Assembly (NCBI GenBank): GCA_035576005.1
Contig: DATLXH010000138.1
Coordinates: 1 to 38,613, forward strand
From: DATLXH01 sp035576005
Lineage (GTDB): Bacteria > Acidobacteriota > Thermoanaerobaculia > Gp7-AA8
DNA length: 38,613 bases
Direction: 5' to 3'
Position 1 is the first letter of the stretch, and each line of letters opens with the position of its first letter. Made by a program: the position numbers and the translations under genes. This document shows, in pieces, positions 1-8,700 of the stretch. Below the pieces are notes generated by a model. The model did not search any database. It saw only the letters and a program-made list of their open reading frames with translations, and was not told the origin of the DNA.

Positions 1-138
1 GGCCTGTCTGCTTCGTTGCACGGCAATTTCGCTCCTTGACATAGTGTCGACTATGCCTTCGTCGCAAAATCGCCGTGCGCCTCGCATCCAAGCCACTCTC
101 CGCCGTCTCACGACAAAGGTCTGTGAGAAATGCGGGCT
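1..138. repeat. Hairpin-forming dispersed repeat at left edge
   Basis: The spacer left of the first gene is not coding. Positions 19-77 form an imperfect inverted repeat: arms of about 14 bases (GCACGGCAATTT against GCAAAATCGCCGTGC) enclose an inner hairpin CATAG-tgtcga-CTATG at 40-55. Positions 117-138 end in TGTGAGAAATGCGGGCT, which recurs at 3505-3519 (shorter) and 30210-30230. The structure and its recurrence indicate a dispersed intergenic repeat rather than a gene. The window edge may cut it. Confidence 0.6.
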
Positions 139-171
139 AAGGGCCGCACGGGGGCCGCGGCAAATATCCCC

Positions 172-2157
172 CTACGCAATCTTGCTGAACGTTTTGTGAT
201 GCGTCCAGAACTTGTCGAAAGCCTCGGGCTGGAGCGGCCTGCTGAACAGGAACCCCTGAAGGCGATCGCACTCGTTGTTCCGCAAAAAGTCGAGCTGCCC
301 GAGTGTCTCGACTCCCTCGGCCAGAACCTGAAGGTTCATGCTGTGAGCCAGCGCAATCACGCCGCTGACCAGCTTTGCATCCTGCGGAGCGATCAGATCC
401 CTGAGGAACGACTGATCGAGTTTCAAGGTATCGACCGGGAACTCCTTGAGATACGCGAGCGATGAGTAGCCGGTCCCGAAGTCGTCGATCGCAATCCGTA
501 CTCCGAGAACTTTGAGCTCCTTGAGAATTCGGACCGTCTGCTCGACGTCCTCCAGCGCGCTCCTGACCTGCTCGGTGAGATCCGACTGGTAGAACTGCCG
601 GGCTGACAAGTTTACGGATACAAAGAGATCGACGCCCTTCTGCCTTTGCCAGAACTTGGCCTGCCGGCACGCCTCGCGAAGCACCCAGTTCCCGATCGGA
701 ATGATGAGGCCTGAGACCTCGGCCATCTGAATGAATTTGTCCGGCAGCAGCAGACCCTTCTCCGGATGATTCCAGCGGATCAGCGCTTCGTTGCCTGCAA
801 TGCCGCCCGAGTGAAGATCGATGAGCGGTTGATAGTAAAGAACAAGCTCGTTGTTCTTTACCGCACGCCGCAACCCACTCTCGAGCTCGAGCATCTCGAG
901 TGCCCTTGAATTCATTGCCGCGGTGTAGAACTGATAGTTGTCGCCGCCGAGATGCTTTGCGCGATACATCGCGGTGTCGGCATTTTTCACGAGGGTCTCG
1001 GCGTCCTGCCCATCAGGGGGAAAGAGTGTGATGCCGACGCTCGTGCTGATCACGAGCTCTCGCTCGCCGAGGGTGAAGGGAGCGCCCATGGCGTCGAGAA
1101 TCTTACGGGCGATGCGGCCCGCGTCCTCGGCTCTCGCGATAATCTGAATCAGAACGACGAACTCGTCGCCCCCGAAGCGCGCGACCGTATCCTCTTCCCG
1201 GACGCACTTGCGCAGCCGCTCGGCCGCGATCTTCAGGAGTGCGTCGCCCGTTGAGTGCCCCAACGAATCGTTGATCTGTTTGAATCGATCCATATCGAGG
1301 AACAACACGGCGAGTTTGTGCTGATGTCGCTGAGCGTGGGAGAGCGCGACTATGAGGCGGTCGAAGAAAAGGGCTCGGTTTGGGAGTCCGGTGAGGGGGT
1401 CGTTATACGCAATGTGCTCTACCTGCGAGGCAGCGACGACGGCCGCATCGCGCTGGTCGTCGAGAATGGCGATGACCATGGCCAGGCCGGTGAACAGCTG
1501 CATGAAGAGGTCGGCCACCGAAAAATGAGTGGCCAGAGGAATGGCGCTGTTCCGCGAGATCGCGATCAGAGCGGTAACACCGTACGCAAGCTGCAGTGTT
1601 GCGTAGGCCAGGAACGCCAGATTGAAGATGAGTAACGCAGAGCTCTGCTGAGGCCTTGCATGCCTGATGAGGTAGCACGACGCGACCAGGACAGCGGCGG
1701 TTACCAGCGCGTGCAAAGCGTCCGGGAGCATCAGTTGAAAACGAATCTCGTCGGGAAAGACAAGCAGAAAAAGAGGAACGGTGATGCCGATTCCTGCGAG
1801 CGCAAGCAGGATCAGCTTGCGCGATTTCAGCTTGAACGGCCGCCGGTTCGCGAGCTCGGCCGCGCCCCAAAGCATCAGGCCCGCGTGGAAGAGCCCGCCA
1901 GCCGACCCTGCCACTGATAGTCCGAGGCGATAGAGATGTGCGGCAGGTTGTGTCGAGGCGATGAGAATGGATACCAGGGCCGCAACGTGAAAGATCGACA
2001 GAGCCGCCCAGCTTCGAATCCAGGGTGTCGCGTAACGTTTCTCGACCGATCGCGTGAAACGGACTAGCAGGACGGTGATGAGCAGAGCAACCAACGCTCT
2101 ACCGCCCGGAAGCATCAGCGAGGCGGGGTCGTCAGCCGGCATCATGCAGGTGGGCAC
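172..2157 (-). CDS. Membrane GGDEF-EAL protein with an internally deleted EAL domain
   Basis: This is a cyclic-di-GMP turnover protein of 661 residues. The N-terminal ~235 residues hold about six to seven hydrophobic segments, a membrane sensor of unrecognised type. The GGDEF domain spans about 248-410; the GGDEF motif is at 329-333 and an inhibitory-site RxxD (REED, 320-323) sits five residues upstream, so diguanylate cyclase activity is expected. The EAL domain spans about 420-645 and keeps EAL (457-459), SVNLS, DDFGTGYSS, LKLD and AEGVET. However, ALED (534-537) runs directly into VEQTVRILKEL. About 20 residues are missing there compared with the other EAL protein in this window, including the strand carrying a metal-binding Glu (the LELEITES region). 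Phosphodiesterase activity is therefore doubtful. The start is GTG, with ATG alternatives four and five codons in and no clear Shine-Dalgarno. It is divergent from the PilZ gene at 2389. Confidence 0.93.
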   Translation of the reverse strand: MPTCMMPADDPASLMLPGGRALVALLITVLLVRFTRSVEKRYATPWIRSWAALSIFHVAALVSILIASTQPAAHLYRLGLSVAGSAGGLFHAGLMLWGAAELANRRPFKLKSRKLILLALAGIGITVPLFLLVFPDEIRFQLMLPDALHALVTAAVLVASCYLIRHARPQQSSALLIFNLAFLAYATLQLAYGVTALIAISRNSAIPLATHFSVADLFMQLFTGLAMVIAILDDQRDAAVVAASQVEHIAYNDPLTGLPNRALFFDRLIVALSHAQRHQHKLAVLFLDMDRFKQINDSLGHSTGDALLKIAAERLRKCVREEDTVARFGGDEFVVLIQIIARAEDAGRIARKILDAMGAPFTLGERELVISTSVGITLFPPDGQDAETLVKNADTAMYRAKHLGGDNYQFYTAAMNSRALEMLELESGLRRAVKNNELVLYYQPLIDLHSGGIAGNEALIRWNHPEKGLLLPDKFIQMAEVSGLIIPIGNWVLREACRQAKFWQRQKGVDLFVSVNLSARQFYQSDLTEQVRSALEDVEQTVRILKELKVLGVRIAIDDFGTGYSSLAYLKEFPVDTLKLDQSFLRDLIAPQDAKLVSGVIALAHSMNLQVLAEGVETLGQLDFLRNNECDRLQGFLFSRPLQPEAFDKFWTHHKTFSKIA

Positions 2158-2299
2158 GACGCCGCGCTTTGCGCGCTACGTGCTCGGTTTCTCGATCGAT
2201 CCATCCCCGTCCCATCACACCCTCAACCCGAGATCTACCCTCATCACCTGCGGTAATGGCGCTGATTGTAACAACATAACAGGAAGATCAGGAGGATTC

Positions 2300-2320
2300 A
2301 TGACGCGATCACTTTTTTGA
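2300..2320 (+). other. Possible six-codon leader ORF with a strong ribosome binding site
   Basis: A near-perfect Shine-Dalgarno (AGGAGGATTC, 2290-2299) is directly followed by ATG and five more codons, then TGA (peptide MTRSLF). Most genes in this window have weak or no Shine-Dalgarno, so this one stands out. It lies 69 bases before the GTG start of the PilZ gene, in a different frame. It could be a leader peptide, the remnant of a gene start, or chance. Otherwise the divergent spacer 2158-2388 shows only a TACAAT-like hexamer on the minus strand at 2265-2270. Confidence 0.3.
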
Positions 2321-2388
2321 ATCAAATCCCGGTAACGCGGTTTTCACGGCCATAATCACGACCCCGTCACTCTCTTCGAATAGAGTGC

Positions 2389-3129
2389 GTGAAGGTGAAC
2401 GCATCCTTGGCACCACGAGCCGAACGTCGAAGCATTGAGCGCATACGCCTTTCCCATCCGATCATCGGTCGTCTGGGAACCATGGGTGTGGTGCTCATCG
2501 ATATCAGTGCGGCGGGAGCGCGCATTGAGCACTACAACCGTGTCGCGACCGGCACCATCAGCCGGATCCGGTTCCAGTGGGAAGGAGATGAGGTTTCCGC
2601 CGAATGTCGCATCGTCTCCTGCAAGGTCCACAGGTTCAGCCCCGGAGACGACGGGCTCACCGTGTATCAGTCAGGCCTGCTTCTGACCGAGCCAACGGAC
2701 GAATCGGCCCTCACTTTCAAAAAAATGGTTACAGCTCACATTACGCGGGCGCTCGCGGAGCAGGTTGCGAATGCCCGGGGGGTCGTCCCCGTGTTCGACG
2801 TCACGAACATGCCGATCTTCACCGATGGCATGCTCACGAGTAACAGGGCAGAGGTCTCAACGGCGTCACGGAGCACTCACCTCATCCCGCAAAGTAAACT
2901 CGTCAGCGAGCGTGGTTTCATCTGCTGTACGCTGCAAAAGAATCAGTGGCAACGACGTTGGACGCAGAGTCCGGTTCAGCCCGAAGATGGTTTTACCCTC
3001 TCAGCGAATGAGCAGCACGACCAGATCAACAAATTGTGCGAAGCCTATGGCGCCGGGAGTGAGGAACAGCGCCAACTCATCAGGACCATGGCCGAGATGA
3101 GCATTGCTGATCAGGTCGACAGGAACTAG
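2389..3129 (+). CDS. PilZ-domain protein with an uncharacterised C-terminal domain
   Basis: A 246-residue protein, likely cytoplasmic, with no signal peptide or membrane segment. The N-terminal ~110 residues are a PilZ domain: RxxxR at 14-18 (RSIER) and DxSxxG at 38-43 (DISAAG) are the c-di-GMP contact motifs. After a linker with little similarity, residues ~175-240 form a second conserved block shared with the protein at 9446-10129: a GF pair, a conserved Trp, QPxDGFT (197-203), LCxAY/F, and IRxMAEMS near the end. I do not recognise this block. The start is GTG; the frame is open back to a stop at 2353 with no ATG. It probably acts as a c-di-GMP effector, its output unknown. The adjacent GGDEF genes support that role. 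Confidence 0.85.
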   Translation: MKVNASLAPRAERRSIERIRLSHPIIGRLGTMGVVLIDISAAGARIEHYNRVATGTISRIRFQWEGDEVSAECRIVSCKVHRFSPGDDGLTVYQSGLLLTEPTDESALTFKKMVTAHITRALAEQVANARGVVPVFDVTNMPIFTDGMLTSNRAEVSTASRSTHLIPQSKLVSERGFICCTLQKNQWQRRWTQSPVQPEDGFTLSANEQHDQINKLCEAYGAGSEEQRQLIRTMAEMSIADQVDRN

Positions 3130-3186
3130 GCCGCATTTCTCACCGCTTTCCCGCTATTCACTGCGGCAGGCAGTGTCATCCCTGTA

Positions 3187-3507
3187 GGGTTAACAGCGTG
3201 AGGACGCTGGTGATCAGGTGATGACACCCGGCGGGACTCGCGCCCCGAAGGTGCGAATCCCTCTCCCCGGCGGGGAGAGGGTGGTCGCGTAAGCGACAGG
3301 GAGAGGGGCCGCGAGAGATACGAAGACCTCGCTCTTTTCGACGGACTGGCGAGACTTTCACGCCCCTCTCCCTGCTTCGCTTCGCTCGCTTCCCTCTCCC
3401 CGCCGGGGGGAGGGATACGCCGCTTCGCGGCTCAACGACGTCAGACAGTGAGCCGGCGTCATCAAAAGCGGGTTAATAGCGTGAGGACGCTGGTGAAGAG
3501 GTGATGA
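3187..3507 (+). repeat. Pair of 38-base direct repeats with internal hairpin, bracketing a palindromic element
   Basis: The 428-base spacer 3130-3557 contains no gene and is built of repeats. A 38-base unit at 3187-3224 recurs at 3470-3507 with three differences. Each unit contains the hairpin AGCGT-gagg-ACGCT followed by a GTGATGA motif. Between them, 3260-3308 and 3363-3416 form inverted arms of the type CCTCTCCCCGCCGG. The second unit runs into TGAGAAATGCGGGCT (3505-3519), also found at 124-138 and 30216-30230. The whole looks like a compound REP/MITE-like insertion with no protein of its own. Confidence 0.7.
3302..3463 (+). repeat. Dispersed ~160-bp repeat, copy 1
   Basis: This segment is repeated in reverse orientation at 38451-38613. 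By my alignment the copies differ at eight positions, one of them an indel, over about 162 bases. It contains palindromic C-rich/G-rich arms and no convincing coding frame. Copy 2 runs off the right edge of the window, so the full element may be longer. The two copies could serve as substrates for homologous inversion of the intervening ~35 kb. Confidence 0.85.
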
Positions 3508-3557
3508 GAAATGCGGGCTGACGCAGAAGCGTCGATGGCGCGAGCGCAGCCGGGGCG

Positions 3558-5393
3558 CTACTTTGGCGTGACGGCGCGATGTCTGGACCGAGCAGCCTGC
3601 AATTGAAACGTGAATGGAGTGGTCGTCTGACCGATCGACACGCTCAGAGGCGTGGCACTCTCGAACCCCGGCGCATTCAGATAGTAGGACTTGCCGAACC
3701 GGTTGGTCGGATCGCTGGCGATAATTCTGTAGGCGCCAGGCAGGATGGCAAACTCGAACTTTCCGTTGGCATCAGTTACGCCCGATCCGACGATCCCGCC
3801 GCTCGAATCATGAGCGGTGATGATGATGCCGGCCAGTGGTGCGCCCGTAGCAGCGGCGATCACGGAGCCGGAGATTTTCCCGCCCAGTCGCAGAGCGAAG
3901 CGAAATGAGTCGATGGGCTGCGTCGCTACCGTTACAGGGAGTGCCGTCTCGAAGTTCGGAGCTTCGCTGTAGTAAGACGTCGCATAACGAAGCCCTGCGT
4001 CCGACGCAACAAACTTGTAGATGCCTGGAGGTAGCGAAAGGGCCCATCGTCCTCCGACATCCGTCGTCCCTGATGCCACGAGAAGGCCTGCCAGATCATA
4101 AGCGCCGATGGTGATGCCCGGGATCGGCCGTCCTGTGATCAGGTCTACGACCATTCCACTGGCCCGGGTTCCCCTGGACAGAGAAAAGTTCACGTTACCG
4201 ACAATCTGTCGGGCCACAACGACCGCTCGCGAAGCAGAGGCAAATGTCTCCTTATTCAGGAAGAACTGCGTTACGTAAATGACGTTCTTGTCGAATGCAG
4301 CGAGCTTGTACTCACCCGGCGGCAGGAACAAAGAATACGCACCACTGGCATCCGTGAGTGTGGTGGCGCGCTGTGTCCCACTCAGGTTGTAGGCCTCTAC
4401 CGTGATACCGGACAGCCCAGCGCCGGTCGAGGCATCGGTGACCCTCCCGACCAGCCGACCTCCCGCCTGCACTGTAATCTCCACTCCCATGGCCGCCCCC
4501 GCTCCGAGGACCAGCGCACGGGCCGTCACAAAGGAGTCCGCCCCTTCGAAAAAGCTGGTGGCGAAAACGCCCGCAGGGTCTGACGTCACCAGCTTCACGG
4601 TGCCGGCTGGAAGGGAGAGCGCGAATCGGCCCAGCGCATCCGTGGTGGACATTGTGATGAGCGCGCCTTCCAACGAGTACGCCGCTACGGTGAGGCCCGC
4701 CAGCGGTCGTGAGGTCCCGCTCTCCAGAACCGTTCCTGTCACCCTAGCCAGCGAACCTAAAACAAAGTCGGAGCCCGCCAGGGTCACATCCGAAGAGACA
4801 GTGATCACTGAGGCCGCGACAAATGTGCTTTGGCCAACCAGGAACTCGGGAGCGAACAGGCCACCTTCGTCGAAAGCCGCCAGCTTGTACTGACCGGGAG
4901 CGAGCACCAGCGAGTACCGTCCGTTCCCATCGGTGAAGGTAAACGCTCTTCGAGACCCGTCGAGGTTGTATGCCGTCACTACCGCCCCGGCAATGGGTGC
5001 GCCACTGGAGGTGACCACTCGTCCGGTAACCCTTCCACCCCGTTGCAACGAGAAATCGATGTTGGACAGAGTCTGAGAGCCACTGACGGAGAGTGCCACG
5101 GTACTTTCAAACGAGGAGGCACCCTGATAAAAGCTGGTTGCGAAGGCCCCCAACGGGTCGAACGCGAGCAGTTTGTAGGAGCCTGACGAAAGGGTGAGCG
5201 AGTACCTCCCTTTCGAGTCGGTCGCCCCGGACGACTGAAGCACTCCTGCCTCACTGTAAGCAGCGACAGTCATTCCCTGGAGGTCCCGACCGTCAGCCGC
5301 GCTTCTGACAGTTCCGCTGATAGTCGCTGCCTGGGAAGAGACCGCCAGCAATGAGAGCAAGACGGTTAGAAGTGACGAGAGCAGTAGGCGCAT
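3558..5393 (-). CDS. Secreted protein of six tandem carboxypeptidase-regulatory/Cna-B-like repeats
   Basis: From the ATG at 5393 this is a 611-residue protein with a typical signal peptide (MRLLLSSLLTVLLSLLAVSS, cleavage probably after SQA). The frame opens 16 codons earlier, but the earlier start would bury the signal peptide. The mature part is six tandem repeats of about 95 residues. Each contains a G-x-V start, a central TDxxGRYSL-like strand and a GxYKLxAxD-like strand, then a segment such as ATSFYQGA and a closing FxLxxGG. This is the beta-sandwich pattern of carboxypeptidase regulatory-like/Cna-B folds. No enzyme domain, LPXTG, TonB plug or beta-barrel follows, so it is probably an exported structural or binding protein. 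The short basic tail (RSRHRAVTPK) is not a recognised anchor. No ligand can be named. Confidence 0.85.
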   Translation of the reverse strand: MRLLLSSLLTVLLSLLAVSSQAATISGTVRSAADGRDLQGMTVAAYSEAGVLQSSGATDSKGRYSLTLSSGSYKLLAFDPLGAFATSFYQGASSFESTVALSVSGSQTLSNIDFSLQRGGRVTGRVVTSSGAPIAGAVVTAYNLDGSRRAFTFTDGNGRYSLVLAPGQYKLAAFDEGGLFAPEFLVGQSTFVAASVITVSSDVTLAGSDFVLGSLARVTGTVLESGTSRPLAGLTVAAYSLEGALITMSTTDALGRFALSLPAGTVKLVTSDPAGVFATSFFEGADSFVTARALVLGAGAAMGVEITVQAGGRLVGRVTDASTGAGLSGITVEAYNLSGTQRATTLTDASGAYSLFLPPGEYKLAAFDKNVIYVTQFFLNKETFASASRAVVVARQIVGNVNFSLSRGTRASGMVVDLITGRPIPGITIGAYDLAGLLVASGTTDVGGRWALSLPPGIYKFVASDAGLRYATSYYSEAPNFETALPVTVATQPIDSFRFALRLGGKISGSVIAAATGAPLAGIIITAHDSSGGIVGSGVTDANGKFEFAILPGAYRIIASDPTNRFGKSYYLNAPGFESATPLSVSIGQTTTPFTFQLQAARSRHRAVTPK

Positions 5394-5728
5394 ACTTGAG
5401 GATTCCGAGATCTTGAACGTTGCGTAATCCAGGAGCATCAAACGGTCTTTGCGAGGAGAGAATTGGTTGCCGAGACAGTAACCGGATCTTTCCAGTCAAT
5501 ATGCCAGTCAACGACGGAGTGCAACGTGTCGAATATCAGGATCCATGCGAGCTTTCCATCGGCCCGTTCCGCACAATCAAAATCTCTTGCAAAAATAAGC
5601 GGCAGCGGGTCATTTCCGTGATGAAAATCACGCGCTGCGAGCTCGGGAGCTCGCCCAATTTTTTCACGGAATGCTGTTTGCTCCGCCAAGATCGAAATGA
5701 AGTCGCATAACTTCAAGCGAGCAGTCGA
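5394..5728. other. 335-base divergent spacer, possibly with a small unknown ORF
   Basis: This spacer separates the repeat-protein gene (minus) from the GGDEF-EAL gene (plus) and should hold both promoters. It contains a 6-bp hairpin with a GAAA loop (CGTGATgaaaATCACG, about 5619-5634) and a GAGCTCggGAGCTC palindrome around 5640-5653, either of which could be an operator. A 92-codon minus-strand frame (5438-5716, TTG start) has a fairly protein-like composition but no recognisable motif and no clear ribosome binding site. I do not call it as a gene. Confidence 0.3.
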
Positions 5729-8700
5729 TTGAACTTTTTTTCGACACTCTCAGTCCGGTGGAAACTGGCACTACTGATGACACTGCTCATCGGACTCATT
5801 TCTCTGGTCATCTTCACCTACTTCCCGAACAGGCTTAAAGACCAGGCGAACGGCTCTCTGGTGGAGAAGGCTTACGGCCTGACCGAGATGGCCGCCTTCA
5901 GTCTCGGACCCGGGCTCTCAGAGCGCGATCCGGCCCGAGTCGCGGAAGCGCTCGTGGGGATGCGGAAAAATCCTGACCTCGTTTACGTAATCGTCTTCGA
6001 CGCCAGCGGAAATCTCTTTACCTCGTTCAACGAAAAGGTCGCGGAGAAGTACGAGTTCCGTCGAATCCCCATGAACGACGGTGATGAACTGCCACTCGGC
6101 CCGGCAGGTGGTGCGCAGGCGGCTCCAAGGACGATGCAGCATAGAGAAGTGCGCGGTGGATTCTCCCCAACAGGCGAAATCTTTCAGACTACGGTGCCAG
6201 TCCGCTTTCACGGTCGGGCCGTGGGAAGGATCTTCGCGGGTCTATCTGTCGACCGCGTGAACGAGCAGATCCGGCGCAGCCGGGCCACGATCGCACTGGT
6301 CAGTCTCCTCATTTTCACGATCGGTGTTCTGGCTGTGTTCGCGCTGAGTCGCCTTCTCACCGGTCCTCTGAGCCGCATCGCACAGACGGCGGAGTTGATC
6401 TCGGCCGGCGATACCACCCATCGCGCAACCGTGACATACGACGACGAGGTAGGACAGCTGGCGCGCTCTTTCAACGTGATGGTCGACAAACTGGGGACAG
6501 CGAAAGTGGCCCTGGAGACCCTCAACCAGAGTCTCGAGTCGCGTGTAGAAATCAGAACCAGGGAACTGCGCGAGGAGATCGACGAACGAACGCGTGCGGA
6601 GGATGCTCTTCGCAACTCCGAAGAGCGCTACCGACTTCTCTTCGAGAGAAATCTTGCCGGCGTTTACGTGGCTCGTATCTCGGGACAACTCCTGAGCTGC
6701 AACGACGCCTGCGCCAGGATCTTCGGGTACGACTCGGGTGATGAGCTGATGACCGAGCGTGGAATCATCGCTTACTCCGACCGGCGCGAACGTCAGGCCA
6801 TCATCGAGCGTTTGAAAAAAGAAGGCACGGTGGCCAACGAAGAAGTTCAGCTCTGGGCCCGCAATGGAGAAACCGTCTGGGCTCTGGAGAACGTGCGGCT
6901 CGTGGAAGGGCGGAACGGCCAGGCCGCCACACTCGAAGGCATTCTGCTCGACATCAACGACCGCAAGAAAGCGGAGCAGGATATCGAATACAAGGCGTAT
7001 CACGACGCCCTCACTGCCCTGCCGAACCGCCGGCTTTTCAAGGATCGTGTGAATGTTGCACTGGCTCACGCGAAGCGCGCGCAACTCCAGTCGGCGGTCA
7101 TGTTCCTCGACCTCGATGACCTGAAGGTGATCAACGACACGCTCGGCCATGCCACGGGCGACATCCTGCTCCAACGCGTCGCTCGAAGAATCGTCGAGTC
7201 CGTTCGTGAAGAAGACTCGGTCGCGCGAGTAGGCGGCGACGAGTTCACCGTCCTGTTGCCTGCTGCTACCGAACAGGAGGCTGCTGCGGTGGCCCGGAAG
7301 ATTCTCGACCGACTGACACAGCCGCTCGTAATCGAGGACGACGAGATTCACGTCACGACGAGCATCGGAATCGCGATGTACCCAACCGACGGCGTGACTG
7401 GAATGATCCTGCAGGCGATTCTCAATGAAACGCACTCGTTGACGAATCCGTCGCTGATTGCTCTGGCCATTGCAACCGGGCTGTTCCTCGTGTGCTGCGC
7501 TCTACTGGCGCAGGAATCGCGAAGCCGGAAAGCGTTGCGCAAGAGCGAAGCTCTCTACCGGGAGATTGCCGACCACTCGAGCGACCTCATTACCCGGCAG
7601 ACAGAGGCAGGCGTCTATAAGTACGTCTCCCCGGTAAGCACCCGGCTTCTCGGATTTGCTCCCGACTCGATGCTCGGTCATTCGATCTACGAGTATGCGC
7701 ACGCCGATGACGTCCCCGCGATCCGTGAATATCTGGCCGCAGTTTTAGACGGGCCCTTCCCTCACGCATTCAGTTACAGGATGTTACGGAGGGATGGTGG
7801 TTACCAGTGGGTCGAGTCTACCAGCGGCACGGTGGAGTCGAGCGCAGGTCGCGAGGTACTCGCCTACTCTCGCGATATCAGTGAGCGCAAGCAGATCGAG
7901 GAGCACATCGAGTACGCGGCCTATCATGATGAACTGACGGGTCTGGCCAACCGGACTCTGTTCGGCGATCGACTCACGGTCGCTCTCGCTTCTGCTCAGC
8001 GCTTCGGTCGCAATATGGCTGTCTTCTTCCTCGATCTCGACCATTTCAAGAGGGCTAACGACACGCTCGGACACAAGGTCGGCGACCTGCTTCTCGAGGA
8101 GACCGGGAACCGTCTGAGAGACTGCGTCCGCGTCACGGATACCGTAGCGCGCGCCGGAGGAGATGAGTTCACGATCCTGCTCTCGGAGCTCGCGCATGAA
8201 GACGATGCAGCCCGAGTGGCGTCGAAGGTCCTCGAGTCGATCTCGAACCGGTTCGTGCTCGAAGGACATCACGTCTATGTCACGGCGAGTATTGGCGTCG
8301 CGATTTTTCCCCGCGACGGCGAAGATGCGGAGACGTTGCTCAAAAACGCAGATAGCGCCATGTATCGCGCCAAGAACTCGGGACGTAACGGCTACAAGCT
8401 CTGCACTCCGGGGACTAACGCGCGGTTTCTCGAAAGACTCTCGCTGGAGAACAACCTGCGACGCGCGTTCGAGCGCGAGGAGTTCCTCGTTTACTACCAG
8501 CCGATGTTCGATACGAGCACACGGAATGTCGTAGGAATGGAGGCGTTGATTCGCTGGGAGGATCCGGATCGGGGGCTTCTCACCCCGGCGGATTTCCTCA
8601 ACGTCGCTGAAGAGGCCCGTCTGATGGTGCCGATGGGCGAATGGGTCCTGCGAACTGCGTGCAGGCAGGCGAGAGCCTGGCAGGATTTCGGGTCTCCGGT

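Noticed and set aside
3130..3557. A small gene in the repeat-rich spacer
   Set aside because: All frames are explained by the repeats, and copies elsewhere show no coding constraint.
6242..7435. 397-codon minus-strand frame
   Set aside because: Lies wholly opposite the GGDEF-EAL gene. Long antisense frames are expected in GC-rich genes, and the translation has no domain.
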